DNA of 64,000 nucleotides from assembly GCF_039535115.1 (NCBI RefSeq), contig NZ_BAAAWO010000001.1, positions 1,364,001-1,428,000 of the forward strand, in the 5' to 3' direction. Shown piece by piece: positions 27,597 to 36,351 of this stretch. This DNA comes from Paeniglutamicibacter sulfureus (lineage in GTDB: Bacteria; Actinomycetota; Actinomycetes; Actinomycetales; Micrococcaceae). Below the pieces are notes generated by a model. That model saw nothing but the letters and a program-made list of their open reading frames with translations. It was not told where the DNA came from and made no database searches. The number at the start of each line of letters is the position of its first letter. Within the stretch, counting starts at the first letter, position 1. The position numbers and the translations under genes are program-made.

Positions 27597-27839
27597 ACCC
27601 GGTGCCCATCACCGGTTTTGACTGTCGTGCCACCCTGCGGGCCAGTCCTTGCCGCGGGTCCTCGCTTTTGAGCCGCACCCCAACGCGCTTGGTCCCCGTC
27701 AGGAATCGACCAAATGGGGAGGCGCTGCCATCGTTCCGAACCCAGACCGGTCGACGCCTTGCAAATCCCTTTACATGCCGGTGTGGGTGAAGCAACGTGG
27801 AATGCATCCAAACCGCTACTACGAAAGGCAGAATGCCCC

Positions 27840-28379
27840 ATGTCCGGAAACCTGCTTGCCCGCTCAATCCATGACCTGTCCGCAGCCGCTTGGTTCGGCG
27901 GTTCCCTCATGGGTGCTGTGGGTCTGAACGGTGCCACTTCCCAAGCGAAGGACTCCACGGAAAGGACCCGGCTCTCCAGCTTGGGCTGGAAGAAATGGGC
28001 CCCGGTCCAAACCGCGGCATTTGCAGCCCACCTGGCCTCGCTGGGCCCGATCCTCTGGGAGAACAAGGGTCGGTATGCAGCCCAGGACGGCGTCATGTCG
28101 GCAACATGGATCAAGACCGGTGTGACGGTGGCCGGCGCAGCCGTCACGTTCTATGCTGCCGTCCTGGGCAAGAAGGTCGATGAGTTGTCGGATGAAGGGG
28201 CCCGCGGTGCAACCGAGCCCGGTCCCGAAACATCTCCCGAATTGGCAAAGGCACAAAAGCAGCTTCGCCAGCTGCAGTGGGCAATTCCCGGCTTCGCCGC
28301 CGCGGTGATCGTGCTGGGCGCCAAGCACGGCGAGATGCAGCGGCCGAAAAACGTCAAGCTCGGACTTCTGAAGGACTGA
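27840..28379 (+). CDS. Membrane-associated hypothetical protein
   Basis: A 179-residue protein starting MSGNLLARSIHDLSAAAWFG. Hydrophobic segments occur near residues 12-30 (AAWFGGSLMGAVGLN), 55-70 (AAFAAHLASLGPIL), 86-105 (TGVTVAGAAVTFYAAVLG) and 150-167 (WAIPGFAAAVIVLGA). A polar Gln/Lys-rich stretch lies between the last two. I recognise this as a conserved actinobacterial membrane protein without function. ATG 27840 was preferred over upstream frames; AAAGG is about 13 bases ahead. A strong terminator follows at 28440. Confidence 0.65.
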   Translation: MSGNLLARSIHDLSAAAWFGGSLMGAVGLNGATSQAKDSTERTRLSSLGWKKWAPVQTAAFAAHLASLGPILWENKGRYAAQDGVMSATWIKTGVTVAGAAVTFYAAVLGKKVDELSDEGARGATEPGPETSPELAKAQKQLRQLQWAIPGFAAAVIVLGAKHGEMQRPKNVKLGLLKD

Positions 28380-28439
28380 GCGGGATTCCGTGCTCCGGCA
28401 CGGTGATCCAAAGTATCAACTCCAGACAAAATGCGTGAC

Positions 28440-28480
28440 CGTGAACGTCCTTGGGGTGTGGCACCCCAAGGACGTTCACG
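28440..28480. terminator. Terminator hairpin
   Basis: CGTGAACGTCCTTGGGGTG (28440-28458) and CACCCCAAGGACGTTCACG (28462-28480) form a perfect 19-bp stem with a 3-base loop. Confidence 0.85.
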
Positions 28481-28514
28481 TCGCATCCCGAGCAACCACA
28501 TAGGTGACAACAGA

Positions 28515-29627
28515 ATGATGGGAACCGAAAGTGCATCTGGGACATTTCCCGAGGCAACGTACATCCTGCCGCTGAAATGGCACTCCGACTCCGGCCTGGA
28601 TGACCTTGCCGAATACCTTGGCCACGTCGTCAAGTGGGTCCGGGTGATTGTGGTGGACGGATCCGAACCCGACCTTTTTGAAAACCACGCAGCACGCTTT
28701 CCTTCGGCAGTGGTGCACCTGCGACCGGTTCCCATGCCGGGGGCCAACGGCAAGGTCGCCGGTGTGCTCACGGGAGTGCATGCCGCGCGCGACGAACTCC
28801 TGGTCATTGCCGACGACGACGTGCGCTACGAACGGATCCAGCTGGAGCAGGTCTTGGACCTGCTCGAGCGCGCGGACATCGTGCGACCGCAGAACTACCT
28901 GGCGCCACTGCCGTGGCACGCACGGCTGGACACCGCCCGTTCGCTGGTCAACCGGGCCTTTGGAGCCGACTATCCGGGAACCTTTGCCTTGCGCCGTTCG
29001 GTACTGATGGCAGCAGGGGGATATGACGCCCACGTCCTCTTCGAGAACCTTGAACTGCTGCGCACCATCGATGCCGCCGGGGGCCGGGAAATCCGTGCCA
29101 ACGATGTCTTTGTCCGCCGCCTGCCGCCCACCTTCAAACATTTTTCGGGACAGCGTGTTCGCCAGGCCTATGACGACTTTGCCCAGCCCCTGCGCCTAGC
29201 CGTGGAGCTTTGCTATGCCCCGCTCATACTGGCCGGCATCTACCGTGCCCTGCGGGGCCGACCCGGCCTGGCTTTCGCCTGGCCGTTCGCGGTCTGGGCG
29301 ATCGCCGAGATCGGACGGCGACGTGACGGCGGGGCCCAGGTGTTTGGAGGCGGTGCCGCCTTATGGGCTCCGGTCTGGGTTCTTGAACGGGCATTGAGCA
29401 TCTGGGTCGCCATGGGACACAGGGTTGCCGGAGGCATGCCCTACGCAGGCACGAAGCTCAAGGTGTCGGCGCATTCGCCCTCCACGTTGCGCCGGAGGCT
29501 CCGCAACAGATCCTTCACCCTGGAACCGGACATGCTTCCGAACGTTCGCGGCAACGACCAAAATCCTTCCGCCCCTCGATCCGCATCGTTAGAGTCGACC
29601 TACGGCGTAGGCGATCCGGCAGCATGA
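28515..29627 (+). CDS. Family-2 glycosyltransferase
   Basis: A 370-residue enzyme. The N-terminal domain is a GT-A fold: ATYILPLKW, then VRVIVVDGSEPDLF, the metal-binding DxD-like ELLVIADDDVRYE, an acceptor region (YPGTFALRRSVLMAAGGYDA, HVLFENLELLRTI) and a QxxRW-like segment (GQRVRQAYDDFAQPL). Two or three hydrophobic stretches follow near residues 235-320, which suggests membrane attachment. It probably adds a sugar to a lipid or envelope polysaccharide; the donor is unknown. ATG 28515 has AGGTGA eight bases upstream. Confidence 0.85.
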   Translation: MMGTESASGTFPEATYILPLKWHSDSGLDDLAEYLGHVVKWVRVIVVDGSEPDLFENHAARFPSAVVHLRPVPMPGANGKVAGVLTGVHAARDELLVIADDDVRYERIQLEQVLDLLERADIVRPQNYLAPLPWHARLDTARSLVNRAFGADYPGTFALRRSVLMAAGGYDAHVLFENLELLRTIDAAGGREIRANDVFVRRLPPTFKHFSGQRVRQAYDDFAQPLRLAVELCYAPLILAGIYRALRGRPGLAFAWPFAVWAIAEIGRRRDGGAQVFGGGAALWAPVWVLERALSIWVAMGHRVAGGMPYAGTKLKVSAHSPSTLRRRLRNRSFTLEPDMLPNVRGNDQNPSAPRSASLESTYGVGDPAA

Positions 29628-29712
29628 ACGCCGGCAACAAGGGACTTGCCGAATCGAGGGAAGGCCCCGCACGCGCCGAACATTGCAGGCTTCACACGAA
29701 GGAGAACCCCTG

Positions 29713-29916
29713 ATGGCTGAAACAGAGAACACCAACCCCGACTCGAACTCAAACCCGGACGATGTGACGCAGCCTGAAATTCCCGAAACAGGTCGGGAAG
29801 ACCAAGCGGAGCCGGCGAAGGACAAGGAGCACTCGGAGACCTTCCCCGAGGAACCGGACCCGGAGGAAGCCCAGGCCGATCTGGACCAGGCGCAAGCCGG
29901 CGAACCGACAGACTAA
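29713..29916 (+). CDS. Small highly acidic protein
   Basis: A 67-residue protein of Glu, Asp, Pro and Thr (MAETENTNPDSNSNPDDVTQ onward), certainly disordered. AAGGAG precedes ATG 29713 at good spacing, so it is likely expressed. Similar short acidic proteins occur at 54063 and 54361. No function is known to me. Confidence 0.6.
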   Translation: MAETENTNPDSNSNPDDVTQPEIPETGREDQAEPAKDKEHSETFPEEPDPEEAQADLDQAQAGEPTD

Positions 29917-30111
29917 CCAGGACCCGTTCGGGAAAATTCTCCTGGAAGGATCCCGGTTTCATCCTTCGAGCACGCGGCCAACACCATGGATTGTTGAATG
30001 CTTTTGCTTCACAAAAGCGTCAGTATTCACCTCGCACGGAATTCGGTTTGCCCCTGCTACCCACGGCATCTACAATTTCGGAAACGTGTTGAACAATCGG
30101 GAGGAATAACC

Positions 30112-30414
30112 ATGGCACAGGATTACGACGAAGCACGCCCGGATGTAGCCGAAGCTTCCGAGCGCACCCTGAAGGCCGTTCAGGAAATGGATGCGCCCAC
30201 GGCGAAAAGTGTCCATTCCGAATTGGAGGAAACGGACCTTTCCGACGGAACCGAGCTTCCGGGCGCGATCGTGCTCGATGAGCTCGTGGTGGAAGTTGTC
30301 CCCCAGGCTGCGGATGAGTTCGTCTGCGGAGAATGCTTCGTTGTCAGGCACCGCAGCCAGGCCGCCAAGGAAGTCGATGGCGTCAAGATCTGCCGCGACT
30401 GCGCGGAACTCTAA
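30112..30414 (+). CDS. DUF4193 zinc protein
   Basis: A 100-residue actinobacterial protein. It has an acidic N-terminal half and a C-terminal zinc site: FVCGECFVVRHRSQ and ICRDCAEL give four Cys. The spacing (CxxC...CxxC) and ELPGA..L DELVVEVVPQAADEF match the DUF4193 family, which is widely conserved in actinomycetes near stress or transcription genes; its role is unknown. ATG 30112 follows GGGAGG. Transcription ends at the hairpin at 30452. Confidence 0.9.
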   Translation: MAQDYDEARPDVAEASERTLKAVQEMDAPTAKSVHSELEETDLSDGTELPGAIVLDELVVEVVPQAADEFVCGECFVVRHRSQAAKEVDGVKICRDCAEL

Positions 30415-30451
30415 AAGTCCCGAGCGTCACTCCTCGGAAACATTTGCCTGA

Positions 30452-30494
30452 AAACCCGGATGGCCGTCTGTATTGCAGACGGACATCCGGGTTT
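30452..30494. terminator. Terminator after the DUF4193 gene
   Basis: AAACCCGGATG and CATCCGGGTTT, extended inward by CCGTCTG and CAGACGG, form a long stem (30452-30494) with one unpaired base on each side. Confidence 0.85.
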
Positions 30495-30866
30495 CCGTGC
30501 TTAAAGCCATCAAAGTAGCAGTCCCGGTTCCTTGGAAGTGGAACACCCTGACCCGGAATCCAAATCAGGGTCAGGGTCTTCCACGTCCTACCTGGCAGGA
30601 GGGCTGCTCTCATGCCTAAAACTACACGGTCAGCCAGCAGGCACATGCTGCCTACAACGACCAGCAGCAGTTACATAACGCACAGCATCGTCTTCTTGCG
30701 AGAATCGCGACAGGTGATAAAGCCACCTGATCAAGTAAGTGAGACCGCTCAAGGATGAGGTGCTACCGACTGACCTGACGAATCAGGGGACATGAAATTC
30801 ACGGTTCCCCGGCGTCCCCTTGAGCGGTCAAGGGGAGGCAAGTTCTTCAGTCGGGTTGGAGATCGG
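30495..30866. other. Intergenic region with IS-end relic and inverted repeats
   Basis: No gene. It holds the sequence CCTTGGAAGTGGAACA (30530-30545), which looks like an insertion-sequence end, next to the inverted pair ACCCTGACCC/GGGTCAGGGT. Further on, GACCGCTCAAGG (about 30743) and CCTTGAGCGGTC (about 30820) form another inverted pair before the MFS gene stop. Confidence 0.5.
30530..30547. repeat. Relic insertion-sequence end (copy 1)
   Basis: CCTTGGAAGTGGAACACC is identical to 39461-39478. The ...GGAACA terminus fits the right end of an IS3-type element whose body is gone. Confidence 0.5.
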
Positions 30867-32183
30867 TCAGCGCAGGTCTTTGCCCTTGGTCTCGGGAATG
30901 GTGAAGATCACGGCGATACTGATCAGCAGCAGCACCAAGGCGTAGAGGCCGAAGGCGATGGGACCGAAGCTGCCGGTGAGCCATGAGTTCAGGTACGGGG
31001 CGGTGCCGCCGAAGATCGCCACGGCGATGGAGTACGGCACGCCTACGCCGACGGTGCGGATGTTGGTGGGGAACATCTCGGAGTAGACCGCGGGAAGGAT
31101 CGCCGCTGAGGCTGCGATAAACACCAGCATCACGGACATGGACACGAACAGTTGCCACGGGGAATCCCGCAGCAGCCAGGTCATGGGGAAGTGCATCAGG
31201 GCCGCTCCGCCCATGCTGATCCACAGCACGGGTTTGCGCCCGATCTTGTCCGAGACCTTCCCCCACAGCAGGAGCGCTGCTAGGAAGACGATGTTGGCCG
31301 CGGCTCCGGCCCACAGGGCTGCCCCGCGGTCCATGCCCAGGCTGGTCGAGGCGTAGGTGGGAGCCAGCACACCCCAGGTGTAATAGACAACGGTTCCGCC
31401 GATGGTCATGCCGATTACCTGCATCGCCTGCTTGCGGTGGCGGACAATCTGCGGCCACATCGGCTCGCGCTTTTCGGCCGCCGACTCGTGCTCAAAGACG
31501 TCCGTCTCCTTCATTCGCGACCGCATGACCAGGGCGTACAGCCCCAGCGCCGCGCCGATCAGGAAGGGGACGCGCCAGCCCCAGGCGAGCATGTCCTCTT
31601 TGCTGAGCACCATGACCAGGACCACACCCAACATCGTTCCGACCAGGTTGCCCAGGGTTCCCGAGACGTAGATCAGGGTGGACCAGAAACCGCGGTGCTC
31701 GCGTGGCGCCATTTCCGAGAGGTACGTCTGGGACGAGGGCAGCTCGCCGCCGTGGGCCAGGCCCTGGATCAGCCGGGCGACCAGCAGCATCACCGAGGCG
31801 AATGCGCCGACTGCGGCGTAGGTCGGGGTAATGCCGACCAGCAGGGAGCCCAGTGAGGACATGCCGACCGCAAGCGTCATGGAGTACTTCCGTCCCACCC
31901 GGTCGCCCAGCCAGCCGAAGACGAAGCCGCCTAGCGGCCGGGCGAGGAAGCCGACGGCGAAGATCGCCAACGTGGACAATACGGCGGAAGCGGGGTCTTG
32001 GTTGTTGAAGAGTTGGCTGGCGAAGAACGGGGCGAAGGTCGCGTAGATCATCCAGTCGTACCATTCGACGGCATTGCCGATGCCGGTGCCGATGACGGTC
32101 CGGCGCCTGCTGACCGGGCGAGCCGGTGGCGAGGGCTGGGCCGGGGTGCCGCCGTCGAAGGCGGTCTGCGTGGGTATGTCCAT
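30867..32183 (-). CDS. MFS transporter, MHS (metabolite:H+ symporter) family
   Basis: A 438-residue transporter with twelve predicted helices. It has MHS hallmarks: GNAVEWYDWMIYATFAPFFA in helix 1, the GRKYSM loop after FGWLGDRVGRK, and RLIQGLAHGGELPSSQTYLS. These proteins take up organic acids, osmolytes or dipeptide-like compounds with protons. ATG 32183 has CAGGAG upstream. It is the second gene after the M20 hydrolase, 57 bases apart on the same strand, so the substrate is probably the amide the hydrolase cleaves. Confidence 0.9.
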   Translation of the reverse strand: MDIPTQTAFDGGTPAQPSPPARPVSRRRTVIGTGIGNAVEWYDWMIYATFAPFFASQLFNNQDPASAVLSTLAIFAVGFLARPLGGFVFGWLGDRVGRKYSMTLAVGMSSLGSLLVGITPTYAAVGAFASVMLLVARLIQGLAHGGELPSSQTYLSEMAPREHRGFWSTLIYVSGTLGNLVGTMLGVVLVMVLSKEDMLAWGWRVPFLIGAALGLYALVMRSRMKETDVFEHESAAEKREPMWPQIVRHRKQAMQVIGMTIGGTVVYYTWGVLAPTYASTSLGMDRGAALWAGAAANIVFLAALLLWGKVSDKIGRKPVLWISMGGAALMHFPMTWLLRDSPWQLFVSMSVMLVFIAASAAILPAVYSEMFPTNIRTVGVGVPYSIAVAIFGGTAPYLNSWLTGSFGPIAFGLYALVLLLISIAVIFTIPETKGKDLR

Positions 32184-32240
32184 GGAAGGGCTCCTGAGAT
32201 GAAAGAACTGAAGAAAGAGGGAAGGAAGAAGACGCTTGGG

Positions 32241-33482
32241 TCAGCGGGCGCCGGCAAGTTGGGCGATACGGTTCAGCGCCAGTTCGGTATAGAGGGCGGT
32301 TCCGTCTGCGAGTACGTTGTCGTCGAAGGTGGCCAACGGCGAGTGGTTGAACGCGGCGGTCCGGTGATCGGTCTCCGGGTCCGCGGCGGAGAGGCAGACG
32401 AAGCTGCCGGGCACCTCAGCGAGGATCCGTGAGAAGTCCTCGGATCCACTCATCGGCTGGGCGAGCCGGGCGTAGCGCGACCCGTCGAAGAGTTCGCTGA
32501 TGACCCGTTCGGTGATCTCCGTCTCCGCGCCGTCGGTGACGGTCATTGGATATTCGGGCCGGTAGTCCACCACGACTTCCAACCCGTGGGCGGCGGCGAT
32601 GCCTTCGAGCAGCCGGGGCGCCGCCGTCATCATCTTCTCGCGGCTCGAATCGGAGAAGGTTCGTATGGTGGCCTCGAAACGGGCCGAATCCGGGATCACA
32701 TTGCGTTTGGTCCCTGCCTGCAGCAGGCCCACGCTGAGCACCACCGGATCGAACATGTTGAACTGGCGGGTGATCATCACCTGCAACGCGGTGACCATCT
32801 CGGAGACGGCCGTCACCGGATCCTTGGCTGCTTGCGGCGCGGAGCCGTGCCCGCCGGCCCCATGCACCGTGACTACGAGCCCATCCGAAGCCGACATCAG
32901 GATGCCCGGCTTGGTGAAGAGCATTCCGTTCGGTTCCATCGCGGACATCACATGCAGCCCGTAAGCGGCGTCCGGGCGGCGTCCGGCGGCATCCAACACG
33001 CCCTCGCGCAGCATCACTCCGGCACCGTCGAACCCCTCCTCGCCCGGCTGAAACATCAGGACAACGTCGCCGGCGAGTTGGTGCCGGCGCTCGGCCAGAA
33101 GCGTGGCGGCTCCGGCAAGCATCGCGGTGTGGAGGTCGTGGCCGCAGGCGTGCATCGCGCCCTCGATGCGGGAGGTGTAGTCCACACCGGTGGCTTCCTG
33201 AACCGGTAGCCCGTCCATGTCGCCGCGCAGCAGCACCACCGGCCGTCCCGCGCCGCCCGCTTCGGGGCGGTCTCCGGAATCCGGGGCGGTGCCGCGGAGC
33301 ACGGCGGTGATCGAAGTGGTCTCACGACCAAGTGTGATCTCGTACGGCAGCCCCTCCAGCGCCTCGAGGACCTTTTCCTGCGTGCGGGGCAGCTCCAGCC
33401 CGATCTCAGGTTCCTGGTGCAGCCGGTGGCGCAAACGGACGATGTCGTCCTTGAGCTCGTGGGCGTCGGCAATAACTGACAT
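32241..33482 (-). CDS. M20-family amidohydrolase (hippurate/N-acyl-amino-acid/AbgA type)
   Basis: A 413-residue metal-dependent peptidase. It shows RHRLHQEPEIGLELPRT, the metal-site motif GAMHACGHDLHTAML, the catalytic Glu pair in MFQPGEEGFDGAGVML, the dimerisation domain with GAGGHGSAPQAAKDP, and QPMSGSEDFS near the end. The CGHDLH variety cleaves N-acyl or N-aroyl amino acids (hippurate, N-acetyl-amino acids, indoleacetyl-amino acids, p-aminobenzoyl-glutamate). The exact substrate is unknown. ATG 33482 has GAGGAG upstream. It is divergent from an Lrp-type regulator 126 bases away, which probably controls it, and precedes an MHS transporter. Confidence 0.92.
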   Translation of the reverse strand: MSVIADAHELKDDIVRLRHRLHQEPEIGLELPRTQEKVLEALEGLPYEITLGRETTSITAVLRGTAPDSGDRPEAGGAGRPVVLLRGDMDGLPVQEATGVDYTSRIEGAMHACGHDLHTAMLAGAATLLAERRHQLAGDVVLMFQPGEEGFDGAGVMLREGVLDAAGRRPDAAYGLHVMSAMEPNGMLFTKPGILMSASDGLVVTVHGAGGHGSAPQAAKDPVTAVSEMVTALQVMITRQFNMFDPVVLSVGLLQAGTKRNVIPDSARFEATIRTFSDSSREKMMTAAPRLLEGIAAAHGLEVVVDYRPEYPMTVTDGAETEITERVISELFDGSRYARLAQPMSGSEDFSRILAEVPGSFVCLSAADPETDHRTAAFNHSPLATFDDNVLADGTALYTELALNRIAQLAGAR

Positions 33483-33608
33483 GGGTGGTAACTCCTCGTG
33501 TTTAGCGGCTCTGATAATTGTCGCGTGAGGTGACTCATAATCGACTAGAATGCAGAAATAAATCTCTTTTCCGCCAGTAGGGCGAAAAATCGATCAGAAA
33601 AGACGCTA

Positions 33609-34613
33609 ATGGACCTATCTGAAGACGACCGCGCCCTGATCAATGTGTTGCAGTTGGCCCCGCGGATCAGCTGGCAGGATGCCGGCTACGTCCTGGGCAG
33701 GCACCCAACCACGCTGGCGGCGCATTGGGAACGGCTCCGGACCGCGGGCTTGGCGTGGGTGACCGCGCATCTGCTCGGCGATCCTGCCCACATGACCCTG
33801 AGCTTCGTCGAGATCGACTGCGAGCTGCGCCGCCGGGACGAAGTGGAGGCGGCCCTGTGCGCCATTCCGGAGGTGCTCTCCGTGGAGGAATCGGCGAGCA
33901 ACCGTGATCTCGTCCTCACCGTCACCACGCCCAGCTGGGCGGACCTGACCGGCCGTGTCCTCCCCCAGATCGCCCGTATCCCCGGCATCGTCAAGTACCG
34001 GAGCGCCATGTGCACGGCCATGCACGCCACCGCGGACCGCTGGAACCTGGAGGCGCTCAGTGCGCCGCAGCGCGCCCGTCTGCGCACCCTCGTCTCTCCC
34101 AGCGCTAGCAGCTACGCCGGGCCCCCGCCGTCTTCGTACTGGCCGATCGTCCAGGTCCTCAGCCGCAACGGAAGGGCGACGGCGATGGAAATTGCGGAGG
34201 CCACCGGGCTGCACCCGGTCACCGCCCGCCGGCAACTGAACCGCGTGCTGGGCGGCGGCACGCTCCTGTTCCGCTGCGACGTCGCCCAGAACTACTCCGG
34301 CTACCCGGTCAGCTGCCAGTGGTTCGCCAGCCTCCCGCCGGAGGAGCGGGACAGCGCCGTCGCGGTCCTGCGCGGCTTCCGCAGCCTGCGGCTCTGCGCC
34401 TCGACCACCGGCACCAGCAATTTCACCTTCGTCATGTGGATGCGCTCGGCGGCGGAGGTCCTGGGCATCGAGGACCAATTCCTCGCCGCCGTCCCTCGCG
34501 CACGGATCATCGAAAGCTCGCTCACGGTGAAGTTCCCCAAGCGCGTCGGCGTAATGCTGAATCCCGATACGACGGCGACCGGCGAGGTAGTAGTGCCGGC
34601 ACTGCCCCGTTGA
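33609..34613 (+). CDS. Double-length Lrp/AsnC-family regulator
   Basis: A 334-residue protein built as two Lrp units in tandem. Unit one has HTH DRALINVLQLAPRISWQDAG, YVLGRHPTTLAAHWERLRTA and an alpha-beta ligand domain (residues about 60-145). Unit two has HTH RATAMEIAEATGLHPVTARR and a second RAM-like domain (SLRLCASTTGTSNFTFVMW). Such fused regulators exist in actinobacteria. It is divergent from the M20 gene, so it is the probable regulator of the M20-MHS pair. The intergenic 33483-33608 has AT-rich segments (AATCGACTAG, AGAAATAAATCTC) suitable as operator. Confidence 0.88.
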   Translation: MDLSEDDRALINVLQLAPRISWQDAGYVLGRHPTTLAAHWERLRTAGLAWVTAHLLGDPAHMTLSFVEIDCELRRRDEVEAALCAIPEVLSVEESASNRDLVLTVTTPSWADLTGRVLPQIARIPGIVKYRSAMCTAMHATADRWNLEALSAPQRARLRTLVSPSASSYAGPPPSSYWPIVQVLSRNGRATAMEIAEATGLHPVTARRQLNRVLGGGTLLFRCDVAQNYSGYPVSCQWFASLPPEERDSAVAVLRGFRSLRLCASTTGTSNFTFVMWMRSAAEVLGIEDQFLAAVPRARIIESSLTVKFPKRVGVMLNPDTTATGEVVVPALPR

Positions 34614-34703
34614 CTCGGCCGCACCATGCCCGTCACCGGCCCTCCCACTCACCGGTTCACGTAGCGATCCCCTTCGTCCCGCCCACTTCGGCCCGAAGCA
34701 AGC

Positions 34704-35069
34704 TCAGTCATGACAGTGCTGCAACCAGGGACGCTTTCCAGATGCTCGTCCTAAGGGGTCGCCGGTTTTCCAGTTGTGCCAGATGCCCGCCGAGAGGGCC
34801 AGGAGCTTTGAGGCCACGCGGGCGTAGAGCCCCTCGAGGGTTCGCGCTCCGTGGTGTTCGAGGCCGAGTTGTCCCTTGAGGGTGTCGAAGACCGACTCGA
34901 TCCATTGGCGGATGCCACCGAATCGTCCGAGGCTGGGTCTTTCGTCCTTGCGGTCCGGTCGGATCAGGTGCGCTCCGAGGTCCTCGGTGACGAAGCGCTC
35001 GAACTCTGCCAGCGAAGTCCGTACTTCATGAAAACGCTTCCAAGCAAATGCCCATGCTGGGCGTACCAA
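34704..35069 (-). pseudogene. C-terminal relic of an IS982-family transposase
   Basis: Only the last 120 codons remain. They include FERFVTEDLGAHLIRPDRKD, GGIRQWIESVFDTLKGQLGL and EHHGARTLEGLYARVASKLL followed by ALSAGIWHNW, the characteristic end of IS982 transposases. The N-terminal domain and two catalytic Asp residues are missing. The breakpoint near 35060-35070 abuts a strong terminator. This is an insertion relic between two catabolic modules. Confidence 0.85.
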
Positions 35070-35072
35070 TTA

Positions 35073-35107
35073 ACAGACCCCAGCCCAAAACATGGGCTGG
35101 GGTCTGT
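35073..35107. terminator. Terminator hairpin
   Basis: ACAGACCCCAGCCCA (35073-35087) and TGGGCTGGGGTCTGT (35093-35107): a perfect 15-bp stem with a 5-base loop. It lies beyond the 3' end of the minus-strand regulator gene. Confidence 0.8.
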
Positions 35108-35232
35108 CCTGTCCTCGGCACCGACCAGGACCTATCCATCTAGTCGTTTGCGGGGTCGTCGTTCGGTTCTTGTGCGACCTGATGGTTGCGGATTATTCTT
35201 GGCCCGCGGTGTGCCGTGGCAGGGCAAGTTCC

Positions 35233-36282
35233 TCAGAACCCCACGGGAAGCACCTCGCCAAAAAGTCCGGATTCGGTGATGCGCGCACCATTATATTTAA
35301 AGGTCCGCAAGACGATGCGCCGGTCATCGATCGTCAGCCCGGGAATCGCGCGCAGGATCTTGCGTTCGACGGCGAGTGATTCCGAGGGGTTGTTCAGCCA
35401 CACCACCATGTGGATGTTGTTGGCGCCGGTCACCGCCACCATGATGCGGATTTCCGGTAGCTCGGCCGCGATGTTGCGATCGATGAGCAAGATGTCGTCG
35501 GGGGACATCGAGCCCCAGAACACGGCGCTGACATTGCGGCCAAGTGAGTGGCGCACAATGTCACAGCGCACGTTGATGTAGTTTCCCCCGATGAGCCGGT
35601 TGACCCGACGCGCCGCCGCGGGCGGGGTGATCCCGGCACGGTGGGCGATTTCCTTGAAACCCATGCGCCCGCTGATGCTCAGCGAACGCAGGATTTCCTG
35701 GTCGATCTCATCCATGGCGACCCGAACTCCACCCTCGCGGGATTCCGGTTTGCTCGCAAGCAGGTACAGCTTGCGCATCGCGGCCGGCGGCAACGCACGA
35801 AAATGCCAATTGCTGGCATCCATTAGCTGGTCTGTCACGGTTCGCACCGAATAGTGCAATACCCCGTCCAGGGAGCCAATGGTGGTGAGCAGGAAATCGG
35901 CCAGGGACTGCCCGGGGGCAGCCACCGTCACCAAAAGATGCGCGGATCCGGCAATAAACTGGATCGTCATGGTCCGGTGATCCTTGAACAATTCATCGGC
36001 CACTTGGATGACTTGGCTGTTGCGGCACGTCAGCTCGATAAAAGCCATTTCCATCTGTGCCGCCATGCCCGGTCCAGGCGCTATCGAGATGCGCGCCAGG
36101 CCCGCATTGGTGATGTGTTCCCAGCGCCTCGCCAACGTAGTGGCATGCACGCCGAGGATTACAGAAAGATCGCTCCAGCTGGCGCGCGGCGCCAGCTGGA
36201 GCGCATTGACGAGCTCAAGGTCATTTTCGGTCAGGCCGTCGATTTCCTGCAAATTCTTGGTCACTGAACTATTTTCCTGCAT
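35233..36282 (-). CDS. Second double-length Lrp/AsnC-family regulator
   Basis: A 349-residue paralogue of the regulator at 33609-34613, again two HTH-RAM units. HTH one is ENDLELVNALQLAPRASWSD, LSVILGVHATTLARRWEHIT. HTH two is ILRSLSISGRMGFKEIAHRA, GITPPAAARRVNRL. Both share the order LVNALQLAPR..W.D...LG.H.TTLA..WE. It is divergent from the amidohydrolase-AbgT operon, 69 bases away, and is its likely regulator. The amino-acid-like effector is not known. Confidence 0.9.
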   Translation of the reverse strand: MQENSSVTKNLQEIDGLTENDLELVNALQLAPRASWSDLSVILGVHATTLARRWEHITNAGLARISIAPGPGMAAQMEMAFIELTCRNSQVIQVADELFKDHRTMTIQFIAGSAHLLVTVAAPGQSLADFLLTTIGSLDGVLHYSVRTVTDQLMDASNWHFRALPPAAMRKLYLLASKPESREGGVRVAMDEIDQEILRSLSISGRMGFKEIAHRAGITPPAAARRVNRLIGGNYINVRCDIVRHSLGRNVSAVFWGSMSPDDILLIDRNIAAELPEIRIMVAVTGANNIHMVVWLNNPSESLAVERKILRAIPGLTIDDRRIVLRTFKYNGARITESGLFGEVLPVGF

Positions 36283-36351
36283 CTTCGAAGAAAGTCAGGT
36301 CTTTCTCTTAGCGTTTAGTTCGACTTATGACACAGCACACATGGAGGAAAC

